DNA from: Strongylocentrotus droebachiensis
Lineage: Eukaryota; Echinodermata; Echinoidea; Camarodonta; Strongylocentrotidae
Assembly (NCBI GenBank): GCA_035222895.1
Contig: JAVYIG010006572.1
Span: 51,554 to 115,553 of the forward strand
Direction: 5' to 3'
DNA: 64,000 nt
In this document: piece by piece, positions 9,401 through 17,715 of the stretch
Position numbering within the stretch: the first letter of the stretch is position 1
How the letters are laid out: every line of letters begins with the position of its first letter
The notes under the pieces: model-generated
Database searches by the model: none
Seen by the model: the letters and a program-made list of their open reading frames with translations, nothing else
What the model was told of the DNA's origin: nothing
Translations under genes and position numbers: made by a program

Positions 9401-12400
9401 AGACCTGTGGCTGTGGAGCTGAGAACCCCTGTGATCACATCACCGGAGCTTGCAGGTGTCCACCAGGCTTTGCTGGATATGAATGCAACTCACGTGAGTA
9501 TCTGCCATATCATACATAGCTGTCAAGCATTCCCATTTTGGAGAATGCTTCCTTTTGGGGGGTCTTCAAGCTGTTGTTTTGAACCCTAGATTCCTCTCGT
9601 TGTCTAGAATATTCTGTATTCTGTATTCTGTATACCTAATTTTGCTTTGAGAGATTCCTTTTTCTTTTTTTAAGGGGTACTAAAATAATATTATACACGT
9701 ACCATAGTTGCTTAGTTTACAACTTTTGAAAATAAAAAATGAAATTTCAAACCAGTTAAAACACAATAATTGACTGCAGGTATGTAGAAAAACTTCTGTT
9801 TATCGCTGTATTTTGTGATATATTTAACTAATATATACTCAGTAATATAGATTATAATAACTTAACTTTTAAACAAGGCCACCATGGGCTTTTCCTTTGT
9901 TCTCCTATTTCATTTGAAGTTATTTTATACTGAACATTCTTTGTATGTATACTTGTCTGTTTATTTACATTTGCTGTGTTTTTTATGAAAATGAAATAAT
10001 AAAGGAACAAATGAACGAACGAAATATTAACGCTCATCATTCTACTCTGCTTTGGGGTTTATTTTTAACAGCTTGTCCACCCGGAACATGGGGCCAGGAT
10101 TGCGCAGATGTCTGTACCTGCGGACGCAATACCATCTGTAATTCAGTGACCGGGGACTGTCAATGTAAACCAGGCTTCAGAGGACACAACTGTGAAAAGG
10201 GTGAGTGATTGAGGAGGTAGTTTCATGAAAAATAAATAATAATATAATAACAATATTTATAAAGCGCAACATATCTATCTCTAGAGATGCTCAAGGCGCA
10301 TACAAATAATTTGAATTAATATTCAACATACTTAAGATTAAAGAAAATATTAAATGTTAACTTACATTAGATCACGCAACTTCATGGTGCCAAGGTACAT
10401 ACATTGTGGTGCAGTGTGATTATTTGTTTTGCATGCATTGTATAAAAGAACATTGAAATTTAGCAATATGCATCAAGCATCAGGTGAATTACCTCATATT
10501 TAGAGTAAATCTTGTTGATTTGTACGGTAAGTGCCATAATGATGGTTGAGATGATGACAAAAGCAGGTGCAACAAGATATTTTATCTTTGTATGCCAAAG
10601 GAAGTCTCATTATAGGGAATACTATCTACATCACCTATTTTGTGAAGAGCATATCTACTCAGATTAATACAAGGTTTTTTATTCATAAAGTATTTTGTAA
10701 TGATCAGATGTTGTTTTGCATGAACATATTGTCTATTCAAGTTATTCTGTGACCTCTCAGGAAATATATAAATGTGTTTCTCAGAATTCAGAAATAAGAA
10801 CTTCAATTTAAACTTGAGTGAGATATGAAAACAGAACAAACTGTAAACATTGTGTCAAGATGGATAAGGAAATTAGAGGACATTGACATCACAATAAAAC
10901 TGTCAGCATTAATGATGTGAAGATTTCAACAGAGTATGCATGATATATGAGACAATGCTAATATTCTGAAATGATATTTGTATGATCCCCACTTTAAAGA
11001 TTGCAAGCACGGTCGTTACGGACCAGACTGCCAGCACCATTGCAGCTGTCTGAATGGAGGATCTTGCCATATGGATGATGGAACATGTCTGTGCCAGTCA
11101 GGTTTTATCGGTGCACTCTGTGAAAGAGGTAAGATACCAACCCCCTCCTCCACCCCTCTCCCTCAAGCGGCTCTAATGCTGAAGTGGTTTATCGGTATTA
11201 AATTGTCTCCCCCTCCCCCATTCATTGTGTATAAATGTGCATATGATGTGGTGATGATAAAGATGATGGTGATGATGGTAAGGGTGATGGTGATAATGAT
11301 AATGATTGTGAAGATGAAGTTGATGAAGATTATAATAATGATGATGATAATTATGTACACCACAATATTTCTCATCCTCCATTTGTGGATTGTAGACGTA
11401 ATCTATTTTATACTTGACATTTTATAGAAAAGACACATATAATGATGTTTAAAATGAACAGTGAGAACACTTGTACAGAATATTCTGTAAGTATAAGGAT
11501 GCACTTAATAGAAACACATTTCATACTTCATATGTTTCAATGAATAAATCTAACCAAAATTAGTATTTACACCCTTCTTCCTGGAATGTAATGAAACATC
11601 CTTCATGTTCATCATGTATTCAAGCTCCCTGTTAATTGGTACTACATACGCATAATGAGAGTCAACATTCATGTAACATCCTATGTTGATTGGTTTTATC
11701 TTTCAGCTTGCCCCGACGGACTGTATGGCCAAGACTGTCAGCATAAATGCCTCTGTCAGAACGGAGGTGACTGCCACCACGCATCAGGGGTGTGTGAATG
11801 CTCCCCTGGATACACCGGCACCTTCTGTGCTACAAGTGAGTATGCATGATCCAGCTTATGGATGTGCATCATCTTTTTCTTTCAGGTGTTTAGTTGGCTT
11901 TCTTCAACCTTGAAGGTTCTCACAGAACTTTATGAGATAGTGTGTGTCTTAAGCTTAGGGTAGTCTACTCCATTCAACCTTGAAGAAGATTCTCACAGAA
12001 CTTTATGAAATGGTGTGTGTCTTAAGGTAAGGGTGCATGTACCAATCACTTACAAAGTGGAAGTAAAAACAGTCTTGGATTATCCAATACCCCAGTATAA
12101 GCATGATAGGTCAGAGTACAATGTTAAAGGGATATAGAAATAAGCACAGTACACTTTTTGTATTACATACCGGTAGTATGTTTTCTGGTTTCCCTTGTTT
12201 TTCAATTGTTGGGATGCATAAAAAAGAGGATGAATTATCAATACCACATACATGTATTAACACAGTGCTTTGAACATTGGCAAATATTGATTTTGTCTTA
12301 TCATGATATAAACCTGGACGTGTGATCCTTGGACTAAATTTCAATCATTGCAATTTATTTCAATCTATTTATTTTCTTTCTAACAGAGTGTGCATTGGGT

Positions 12401-15400
12401 ACATACGGCCCAGACTGTTCGCAGGTCAAGGACTGCCAGTTTGGTGGAGTGCTAGATGTGATCACTGGAGAGTGCCAGTGTGGGCTTGGATATACAGGGG
12501 AGATTTGTGATGAAGGTATGTATCGCCGACGCCTTTTCTTAACCCTAAAAAAAGGCGGGTTTTCTTGGTGCTCTCTCAGCCAAGTTTGTGTCGTTCCATG
12601 GCCGAGATTCCAAGATCCCCCACCTTGGAATTTCAGCTATGGAATGACAAATATTTCTGAAACTTGGCATATACATATAGGTAGATTATCTCATAAACAA
12701 CGAGTTTCATACCTATATGGTAAAGGTTTTTGTTTAATTATCGCTAATTAAGTATTTTTATATCCGCAAAGTGACAACTCTGCATTGCGTAAGACACATA
12801 TTTGGGAAACATGTGTTTTATCTTTGCTCAGTACATTATTATTTTATTTGCTGCGCGGTACCTTTTGGTAACAATTTGATGCCCATTTGGAATATATAGT
12901 ATGATATGTGAATAGGAATGTACTTGTGAAAACAGGACCAAAAACCAGGATAATCATCGTAACAACAACACAAAAACATATTTCTGGCATCTACTTGCAG
13001 ACATTACAGTGCCGGTCTTTGTATTGATATTAATTAACCATAACTAATGTCATTTTTTTTCTTCCTTTACAGAGTGTCCGTGGGGAACATACGGTATGAA
13101 CTGCGAACAGGAATGTACTTGTGAAAACGGGGCTGAGTGTGATAGGATGTCTGGATGCTGCTCGTGTACTCCCGGTTTCTATGGACAAAACTGTCAATTT
13201 TGTAAGTTCATCAAACTTTGTTTTTTTCCCCACTTTTTAAGGAACGTGTACCCCCTGACTCTGGCATGCATGGATTATTGTTCAGTTTTGCATGATATAA
13301 AAATGACTTTTTTATTGTTACACATCAGTCATTTTTCTTAAAGGACAGTGAGTCAGTTTCAAGTGGAGGAATATTCAAAACACTATAATTCCCCGAACAT
13401 ATCCTTTTTATACAGTAGGTTTACGGTTGCACCATGTGAGAGAGAGGGGGGAGGATTGGGGAGTCCTGAAAAGGACTTTCAGTAATCTTTCTTTCTTGAG
13501 TGTGTGTGTAGTCCTGAAAGTAACCCTTGGTAGTCTTTAAAAAGACTGTTGGTAATCTTTCTTGAGCTTATAGTTCTAAGGAGAACTATAGCGCCGGTTG
13601 GAGAGGAGGGTAGTGGAGTGGCTCATATCCTTTTTGTTGTCGAAGCCAGAGGAAACAGTTTTCACTTGAAATGTTATTTGGGTTATATATATATATATAT
13701 ATGTTTCATTAATAGACATCATAATTGGACCCTCTAGGTGCTGTTAAGCAAGAGCAATCCAAAATGTAAGCATTAAAAATCCACATTTCAACTTTATATT
13801 TTTTTTCAAAACCATTAATTTGTCTACATTTTCCCTTTGTGTTTTGTACAGCATGCCCAGCGGGTACCTACGGTTCTTATTGCGGCCGTATCTGTGATTG
13901 TCATAAAGACGCTACGTGCGACACAGTGACCGGTCAATGTAGGTGTCCAGCAGGTAGAACTGGACCGGAGTGCAAGCAGAGTAAGTAGACATGGAAACAT
14001 TGTCCATAATATGTTACCTTTTTTTTTTAAAGTGAACCAATCACCTGAAGAAAACATAACTCTTAGTAAAAGTAATATTTGGAGCTTACAGCAATACAGA
14101 ACCCACAAGATAACAGCAAAACATGTTTTGGTGATTGGTACACTTTGATAAAAGTCTCTGAGGGATGAAATATTGTGCACACTTTTTTAAAAGTAAATTG
14201 TCTAGTCTTTTCAATGTTGGTAGCGAATCTTTCTTTTCTAAATCACAAATCACCACATTTCATAATGCAAGTCGCAGGTATATCACATGTTGTGTATCAG
14301 GAATTAAGTAATGATCAAATATCTGAAATGGCACATATAAATGATAAAAGGAGTTCAGTACATCTTATGAAGCAACACAAATGGAATCCATTTAAGTATC
14401 TATGTATCCTTCACAACATACCTGTAGTATTTAGTAATTGCCAAACATAAATATGTCTAGAGTATGTGTCTCAAGAGTGATAAGAATGATTGCAAAACAA
14501 GTTATACAGTAAATGCAAATGTAAAAGAGAAGTATATAGACAAGAAGAAGAAGACAAGGAGAAGAAGAAAAGAAGAAGGAAAGAAAAAAAGTAAAGACGA
14601 CAAGGATGATGAATATACCTGCATTTGTTATTATCCATGTTTTCTTTATTATTCTTCTTTCACCAGCCTGCCAACCTGGGTTCCACGGTCCAAACTGCAT
14701 TCATGTCTGTGCCTGCTCTAACAGAACACAGTGCAACGCAGTCGCAGGTACCTGTGATTGCCCCCCTGGAAATACAGGGGACACCTGCACTGAAGGTATG
14801 TAGAAAGGGTCAGGCTTTAGAGGGAGTGAGTAAGGTTATTGGAATAGCTTGTAGCTACCATATACTTTTATGATATATACTTAATGACGGGTCAAAGTAA
14901 AAGTTATAAAGATTCTGCTGTGATATATATTTTAGATTTGCTTGTTGTTATCTGCATATTCCACCCTCCACCCAGGTGTAGTAAATGGTTACCTGGTAGG
15001 AATTAGTTCCTTGAATGCTTTTAGCACCTTTGGGCAGCTGGGCTAAAGCCAGGGTAATAATAGTATTTTGTAGTACCTTGAGTATCCCCAGGGGTAGATA
15101 CGTGTGTAATATATAGATCAGATTTAGCTGTTATTATCATTCTTGGCTATAATAAATTTTGATATCCAGGGATTTCTAATCATTGTAATATATGATAAAT
15201 GGAAATCAAAAGAACAAGTTTGTAAAATGATTCAATTGCAAATAGTTTTAAAAAAAGTTTGCTAGTTTACTTATAAACACTGCCCATTGTTGATGTCAAG
15301 TTATCAGTGTATTCTGTATGGCTTTGTTCATACTGAGTGCACGTACACCAAGTGCACGTACACCAAGAACATTTGGTCCAAACAGCTCTCTCAACGAGAC

Positions 15401-17715
15401 TGTTCAAAAGTCTGTTAAAAATATTCACATATATGTATGTATGAACACTGCTCATTGATGATGTCAAGTTTTCAATGTATTCTGTATGGCCTTGTTCACA
15501 CAGAGTGCGCACCAGGAAAGTTTGGTCCAAACTGTGCTTTCAACTGCATGTGACTGTTCAAAAGTTTGTTGATTTACATATATGTATGAACACTGCCCAA
15601 TGTTGATATACAATTTTCAATGTATTCTCTATGACCTTGTTCACACACACAGAGTGCACACCAGGAAAGTTTGGTCCAAACTGTGCTTTCAACTGTGACT
15701 GTTCAAACGGTGCTACTTGTGACCCGAGGACGGGATCTTGTAGATGTATAAATAACTTTATTGGTGCTCAATGTGAACATGGTAAGTCATTCCACCTCAC
15801 CTTATTTATTTCACTTGAATTCAATTAATAAGGGAGTTTACAGATACAATCTGCGCATGGGCAGATAAAGGTCATTTGTACCAAAAAGGTAAAACCCACA
15901 GAGATGAATACTGGATATGCGCTCATGAAAGTTATGTAACATTATTAATTTATGCACCAACGGTACATTCTATGATACACAGGTGGAAGTATTCTTTTCA
16001 AGAGGGCAAACAAAAGGTATTCATGAAGCACATCTAGGACTTTGGCAGTTATTATTCTAAGATGCTCAAAGTGGAACTTCTCCATGTGTAAAAGATCTGT
16101 GGATATTTGGGGTCATTTGTACCATGTGCTATCTGTAACCTCCCTTATTGTCTTCAAGTTGTGTGTAATTTCACCCTTTTAGATCAGTATTTATAAGCCC
16201 AATAGATCAGCTCAGGGAGGTGAAAGAAAAGGAGGCGTAACTCTTGTAATTTATGCAAACACATTCTTGAGTTCTAAAGCGTAACAATGGGATGTGTAAC
16301 ATTCCACTTGGCTTTGAAGATCCATGCTCCGAACCGCGCTTCCACTGCGGGGATTTTCGGAAGCCAGGCACCAGTTTTACATTTATTACAAAATATTAAA
16401 TAACCGGCAAATTTTTCAGTGTAAAACAAAAACTTTATATGGGGATTTTATTGGGAATAGTGCATCAAACAAATTTTCAAATTTAGAACTCCGTCCTTCC
16501 TTTAATTTGTGTGCCAGATTTGGTAAAAGAAAAATTTCATCCTGTCAAAAACTCAATATTTTAGGATGATGCGCTAATTTGTGCATGCTTTAATGTCCCG
16601 TTATTTGATCCGTGATTTACAATCTTCAAGAACATAAAGTTTGCTAATGCGTGTTTTCGCGTGTTTGTTGTATTTTTCAAGTTTAAACAAGGATGAAATT
16701 ACACAAGTTTGTGTTCGCTTGTTCTACTCTTTACACATTCAATAATGGATGAGAAATCATTGGAAGGGACAGCGAACAGTTGCTGTGATACCATTTTCTG
16801 ATGTAGGAATTCTAAATCCTGAAATTTCATGCGCTCTTTTATCTCACCACCTGGTCAACAGTTGCAGATAAGCGCATTACTTTTCGGCGGCTTGGAGCAT
16901 GGGGTCAAAGGAGAGCGGCTTGATTCCAGTCCTTCTCTATCACGTCCCTGATCAGCTCCTTCCCTTCTTCTTCAAAACAGGCTGGCTTCAAATACTTTCA
17001 ATTCGTTGCCCCACACCTAATATGGAACAATTATCCCTGCATTTCTAAAAAAATTGTACTTCACTTGACTTTATAAAAAAACATCTTTTCAAACACAAGC
17101 TCTACAATTCTTCTTAACTTAGTGATAGACTAAGGAACAGCGCATTGTATCCTCCGGGAAAAGGTGCTGAATGATTCCAAACATTATTATAACTGAGAAA
17201 AGTGGTCAGAGGCATTTTAAACGTGGTGTGGTAAGACGTTCATGTAAGCAAGTTATAGTTGGACCTTGGTTGCCATTCACTTTTGTTTGAATTTCATTAA
17301 ATGCCATTTAATTCAGACCTGTTTGTGGTTGTTGATTTTTGTCTAGTTTTATTCCATGAAATCTTAGTAATGTGAAATGTACCAGAGTCAGTTAGTAGCT
17401 AGATATATACAACAATTTTTTTTCGAGTTGATATAAAGTAGATGATAAATCATGACTGCTGGTTAAACTCAAACATGTTCCAACATATCATAGCAAAATA
17501 ATGTAATGACGCACATTTTGTCTATATTCTGCAAGTTGTTTTTCTAATGAATGAAAAATTGGGGAAAAGATGAATAAGTAACTAGATTCTCCTCTTGTTT
17601 GATGGCAACTAATAATGCATTGATTTTCTTTCTATCTTTCAAACTAGGTGGTTTGTATGCTTTTCCTACACCGTCAACGCCGCTCAGAGGTGACATAGGA
17701 CCCAACGGATTCTAA
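6318..17715 (+). CDS. MEGF-like multiple-EGF protein gene, 3' part (12 EGF exons plus terminal exon)
   Basis: Twelve exons each encode one EGF/laminin-EGF-like module of 42-43 residues with eight cysteines (C-x-PG-x-YG-x2-C-x3-C-x-C-x-NGG-x-C-D-x3-G-x-C-x-C-x-PG-x2-G-x2-C). Exons: 6318-6443, 6893-7021, 7511-7639, 9365-9493, 10072-10200, 11000-11128, 11707-11835, 12387-12515, 13073-13201, 13852-13980, 14667-14795, 15653-15781, then 17648-17715 with the stop. Every intron is phase 1, so modules can be gained or lost without shifting frame. The architecture matches MEGF6/MEGF10/MEGF11/PEAR1-type proteins, which act at the cell surface or in matrix; the exact orthologue cannot be named. The 5' exons lie beyond the DIRS element, outside the window. 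If the terminal exon is right, the protein ends without a transmembrane segment and would be secreted. Introns contain simple repeats, short dispersed repeats and decayed exon fragments listed separately. Confidence 0.88.
6893..7021 (+). CDS. EGF exon 2
   Basis: Acceptor TTTTAATACAG, donor TGG|GTAAGT; 129 bp, phase 1-1, eight cysteines (ACAPGHFGIGC to GSVCEL). A decayed partial copy of its 3' half follows in the next intron at about 7101-7180. Confidence 0.88.
7040..7382 (+). repeat. GGGGTCA-type degenerate minisatellite in intron 2
   Basis: Runs of variants of GTAGGGGTCA fill this intron: about 20 degenerate units of 9-13 bp, interrupted by an exon-2 fragment at 7101-7180. No coding signal. 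Confidence 0.7.
7101..7180 (+). pseudogene. Decayed partial copy of EGF exon 2
   Basis: The stretch matches the 3' half of exon 2 (TGTGATAAGGTCAATGGAAC versus TGTGATGAAGTCAAGGGAAC) and ends GAACTGGGTAATTAC like the real donor GAACTGGGTAAGTTTC. Deletions remove several codons and cysteines. The downstream GGGGTCA repeat is duplicated with it. Confidence 0.7.
7511..7639 (+). CDS. EGF exon 3
   Basis: Acceptor TTTTAACAG, donor C|GTGAGT; 129 bp, phase 1-1, eight cysteines (ACFSGYHGVNC to GRLCEK). Its last 30 bp plus the donor are repeated in decaying form three times downstream. Confidence 0.88.
7736..8100 (+). pseudogene. Three decayed tandem copies of the 3' end of EGF exon 3
   Basis: The end of exon 3 and about 100 bp of following intron (AATGGCTGGAGAGGAAGGCT ... 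GTGAGTATTACAG ... AGACTGGTAAA) recur at about 7736-7868, 7869-7980 and 7981-8100, progressively diverged. The donor GTGAGT has become CATCAGT or similar. No complete EGF module is present. Confidence 0.7.
8101..9364. other. Intron 3 remainder: GAT repeat and a short dispersed repeat
   Basis: Holds an ATG/GAT trinucleotide run at 8656-8712. At 9045-9160 there is an AATAATAATA-tailed fragment containing TATGTAGCGCATATC and CTATGCGCTG, typical of a short repeat dispersed in marine invertebrate genomes. No coding sequence seen. Confidence 0.5.
9365..9493 (+). CDS. EGF exon 4
   Basis: Acceptor CATCTAG, donor C|GTGAGT; 129 bp, phase 1-1, eight cysteines. CGCGAENPCD replaces the common CxCxNGGxCD, with the same spacing. 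Confidence 0.87.
9494..10071. other. Intron 4, no recognised feature
   Basis: AT-rich intron. A triplet of ATTCTGT at 9608-9635 is the only small repeat noticed; no coding signal on either strand. Confidence 0.5.
10072..10200 (+). CDS. EGF exon 5
   Basis: Acceptor TTTTTAACAG, donor AGG|GTGAGT; 129 bp, phase 1-1. Module ACPPGTWGQDC to GHNCEK has eight cysteines and a CGRNTICN variant in the middle loop. Confidence 0.88.
10220..10335 (+). repeat. Short dispersed repeat fragment in intron 5
   Basis: AATAATATAATAACAATATT followed by TATAAAGCGCAACATATC and GATGCTCAAGGCGCATAC. It resembles the fragment near 9045-9160 (AGCGCAxxAT and GCGC motifs). The rest of the intron to 10999 shows nothing recognisable. 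Confidence 0.5.
11000..11128 (+). CDS. EGF exon 6
   Basis: Acceptor CACTTTAAAG has a weak pyrimidine tract; donor AGAG|GTAAGA. 129 bp, phase 1-1, eight cysteines (DCKHGRYGPDC to GALCER). The open frame running on into the intron (to 11427) is GAT-repeat translation, not coding. Confidence 0.85.
11239..11348 (+). repeat. GAT/ATG trinucleotide-rich tract
   Basis: Degenerate GATGATGGT and GATAATGAT units in intron 6 produce spurious open frames on both strands. Confidence 0.7.
11707..11835 (+). CDS. EGF exon 7
   Basis: Acceptor ATCTTTCAG, donor ACAA|GTGAGT; 129 bp, phase 1-1, eight cysteines (ACPDGLYGQDC to GTFCAT). Confidence 0.88.
11903..12026 (+). repeat. About 70-bp tandem duplication in intron 7
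   Basis: TTCAACCTTGAAG, CTCACAGAACTTTATGA and GTGTGTGTCTTAAG recur in order at about 11903-11953 and 11973-12026, with small differences. Two copies only. Confidence 0.75.
12387..12515 (+). CDS. EGF exon 8, two cysteines lost
   Basis: Acceptor TCTTTCTAACAG, donor GAAG|GTATGT; 129 bp, phase 1-1. The module reads ECALGTYGPDCSQVKDC then FGGVLDVITG: Lys replaces the third cysteine and Leu the fifth, leaving six. In laminin-type EGF these normally pair as 1-3 and 5-6, so cysteines 1 and 6 lose partners and may pair with each other. Reading frame and splice sites are intact. Confidence 0.85.
12579..12667. repeat. Imperfect fold-back palindrome in intron 8
   Basis: GCCAAGTTT ... GTTCCATGGC ... GATTCCAAG is followed after a 9-nt spacer by CTTGGAATTTC ... 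TATGGAATGAC ... AAACTTGGC. The roughly 40-nt arms pair imperfectly. It looks like a small fold-back element; no target duplication was identified. Confidence 0.6.
13073..13201 (+). CDS. EGF exon 9, one extra cysteine
   Basis: Acceptor CTTCCTTTACAG, donor TTT|GTAAGT; 129 bp, phase 1-1. The module has nine cysteines because of the CCSC run in MSGCCSCTPG, leaving one potentially free thiol. A short partial copy of its centre lies upstream at about 12911-12940. Confidence 0.87.
13202..13851. other. Intron 9
   Basis: Contains a short (TA)n run near 13684-13702 and repeated phrases of AGTCCTGAAA and GTAATCTTTCTT at 13465-13560. No coding signal. Confidence 0.4.
13852..13980 (+). CDS. EGF exon 10
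   Basis: Acceptor TTTTGTACAG, donor CAGA|GTAAGT; 129 bp, phase 1-1, eight cysteines (CPAGTYGSYC to GPECKQ). The middle loop CHKDATCD lacks the NGG turn. Confidence 0.87.
13981..14666. other. Intron 10
   Basis: AT-rich with a purine-rich AAGAAG tract at about 14540-14605. No coding signal; the open frames here are low-complexity. Confidence 0.4.
14667..14795 (+). CDS. EGF exon 11
   Basis: Acceptor TTCTTTCACCAG, donor GAAG|GTATGT; 129 bp, phase 1-1, eight cysteines (CQPGFHGPNC to GDTCTE). The middle loop is CSNRTQCN. Confidence 0.87.
15276..15587 (+). pseudogene. Two decayed partial copies of EGF exon 12 with its upstream intron
   Basis: Copy a (15276-15442) and copy b (15443-15587) repeat the segment that continues from 15588 into the real exon 12. 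Shared anchors are GAACACTGC, CAATGTATTCTGTATG, the CACAGAGTGC acceptor and TTTGGTCCAAAC. Copy b keeps the acceptor and the first 41 bp of exon, then has an extra CA that shifts the frame, and stops at GACTGTTCAAAAG. Copy a has a doubled AGTGCACGTACACCA. Neither encodes a full EGF module. Confidence 0.8.
15653..15781 (+). CDS. EGF exon 12
   Basis: Acceptor TTCACACACACAG, donor ATG|GTAAGT; 129 bp, phase 1-1, eight cysteines (ECTPGKFGPNC to GAQCEH). CINNFIG replaces CxPGxxG. Two decayed copies of its 5' half and upstream intron precede it. Confidence 0.87.
15840..16150 (+). repeat. Dispersed repeat, copy A (inverted partner at 39385-39690)
   Basis: TGTAAAAGATCTGTGGATAT, AGGTGGAAGTATTCTT and GAGGGCAAACAAAAGGTATT occur here and, as reverse complement, at 39385-39690. 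The copies differ by many substitutions. Both ends carry a GATAAAGGTCATT or GTCATTTGTACC phrase. No ORF; family unknown. Confidence 0.75.
16151..17647. other. Rest of intron 12, no recognised feature
   Basis: I see no conserved coding sequence on either strand. The open frame at 16324-16569 has no homology I recognise. Confidence 0.4.
17648..17715 (+). CDS. Terminal coding exon of the MEGF-like gene
   Basis: A strong acceptor (TTTTCTTTCTATCTTTCAAACTAG) precedes 68 bp that continue the phase-1 frame: GLYAFPTPSTPLRGD, then DIGPNGF and TAA at 17713-17715. The tail has no cysteines and no hydrophobic segment. Evidence is the splice signal plus matching phase. An alternative distal exon with a membrane segment cannot be excluded. 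Confidence 0.5.

Noticed and set aside
11129-11427. Extension of EGF exon 6 beyond 11128
   Set aside because: A good GTAAGA donor ends the exon, and the extension is GAT-repeat translation.
12911-12940. Short match to EGF exon 9 (GGAATGTACTTGTGAAAAC) as a further pseudo-exon
   Set aside because: Only about 25 bp match with no exon edge, so I could not separate a duplicate from a local repeat.
13684-13702. TATA-like run as a promoter
   Set aside because: It is a short (TA)n microsatellite inside an intron of an ongoing gene.
16324-16569. Intronic ORF of 81 codons
   Set aside because: No homology recognised and no splice-site support; likely chance.
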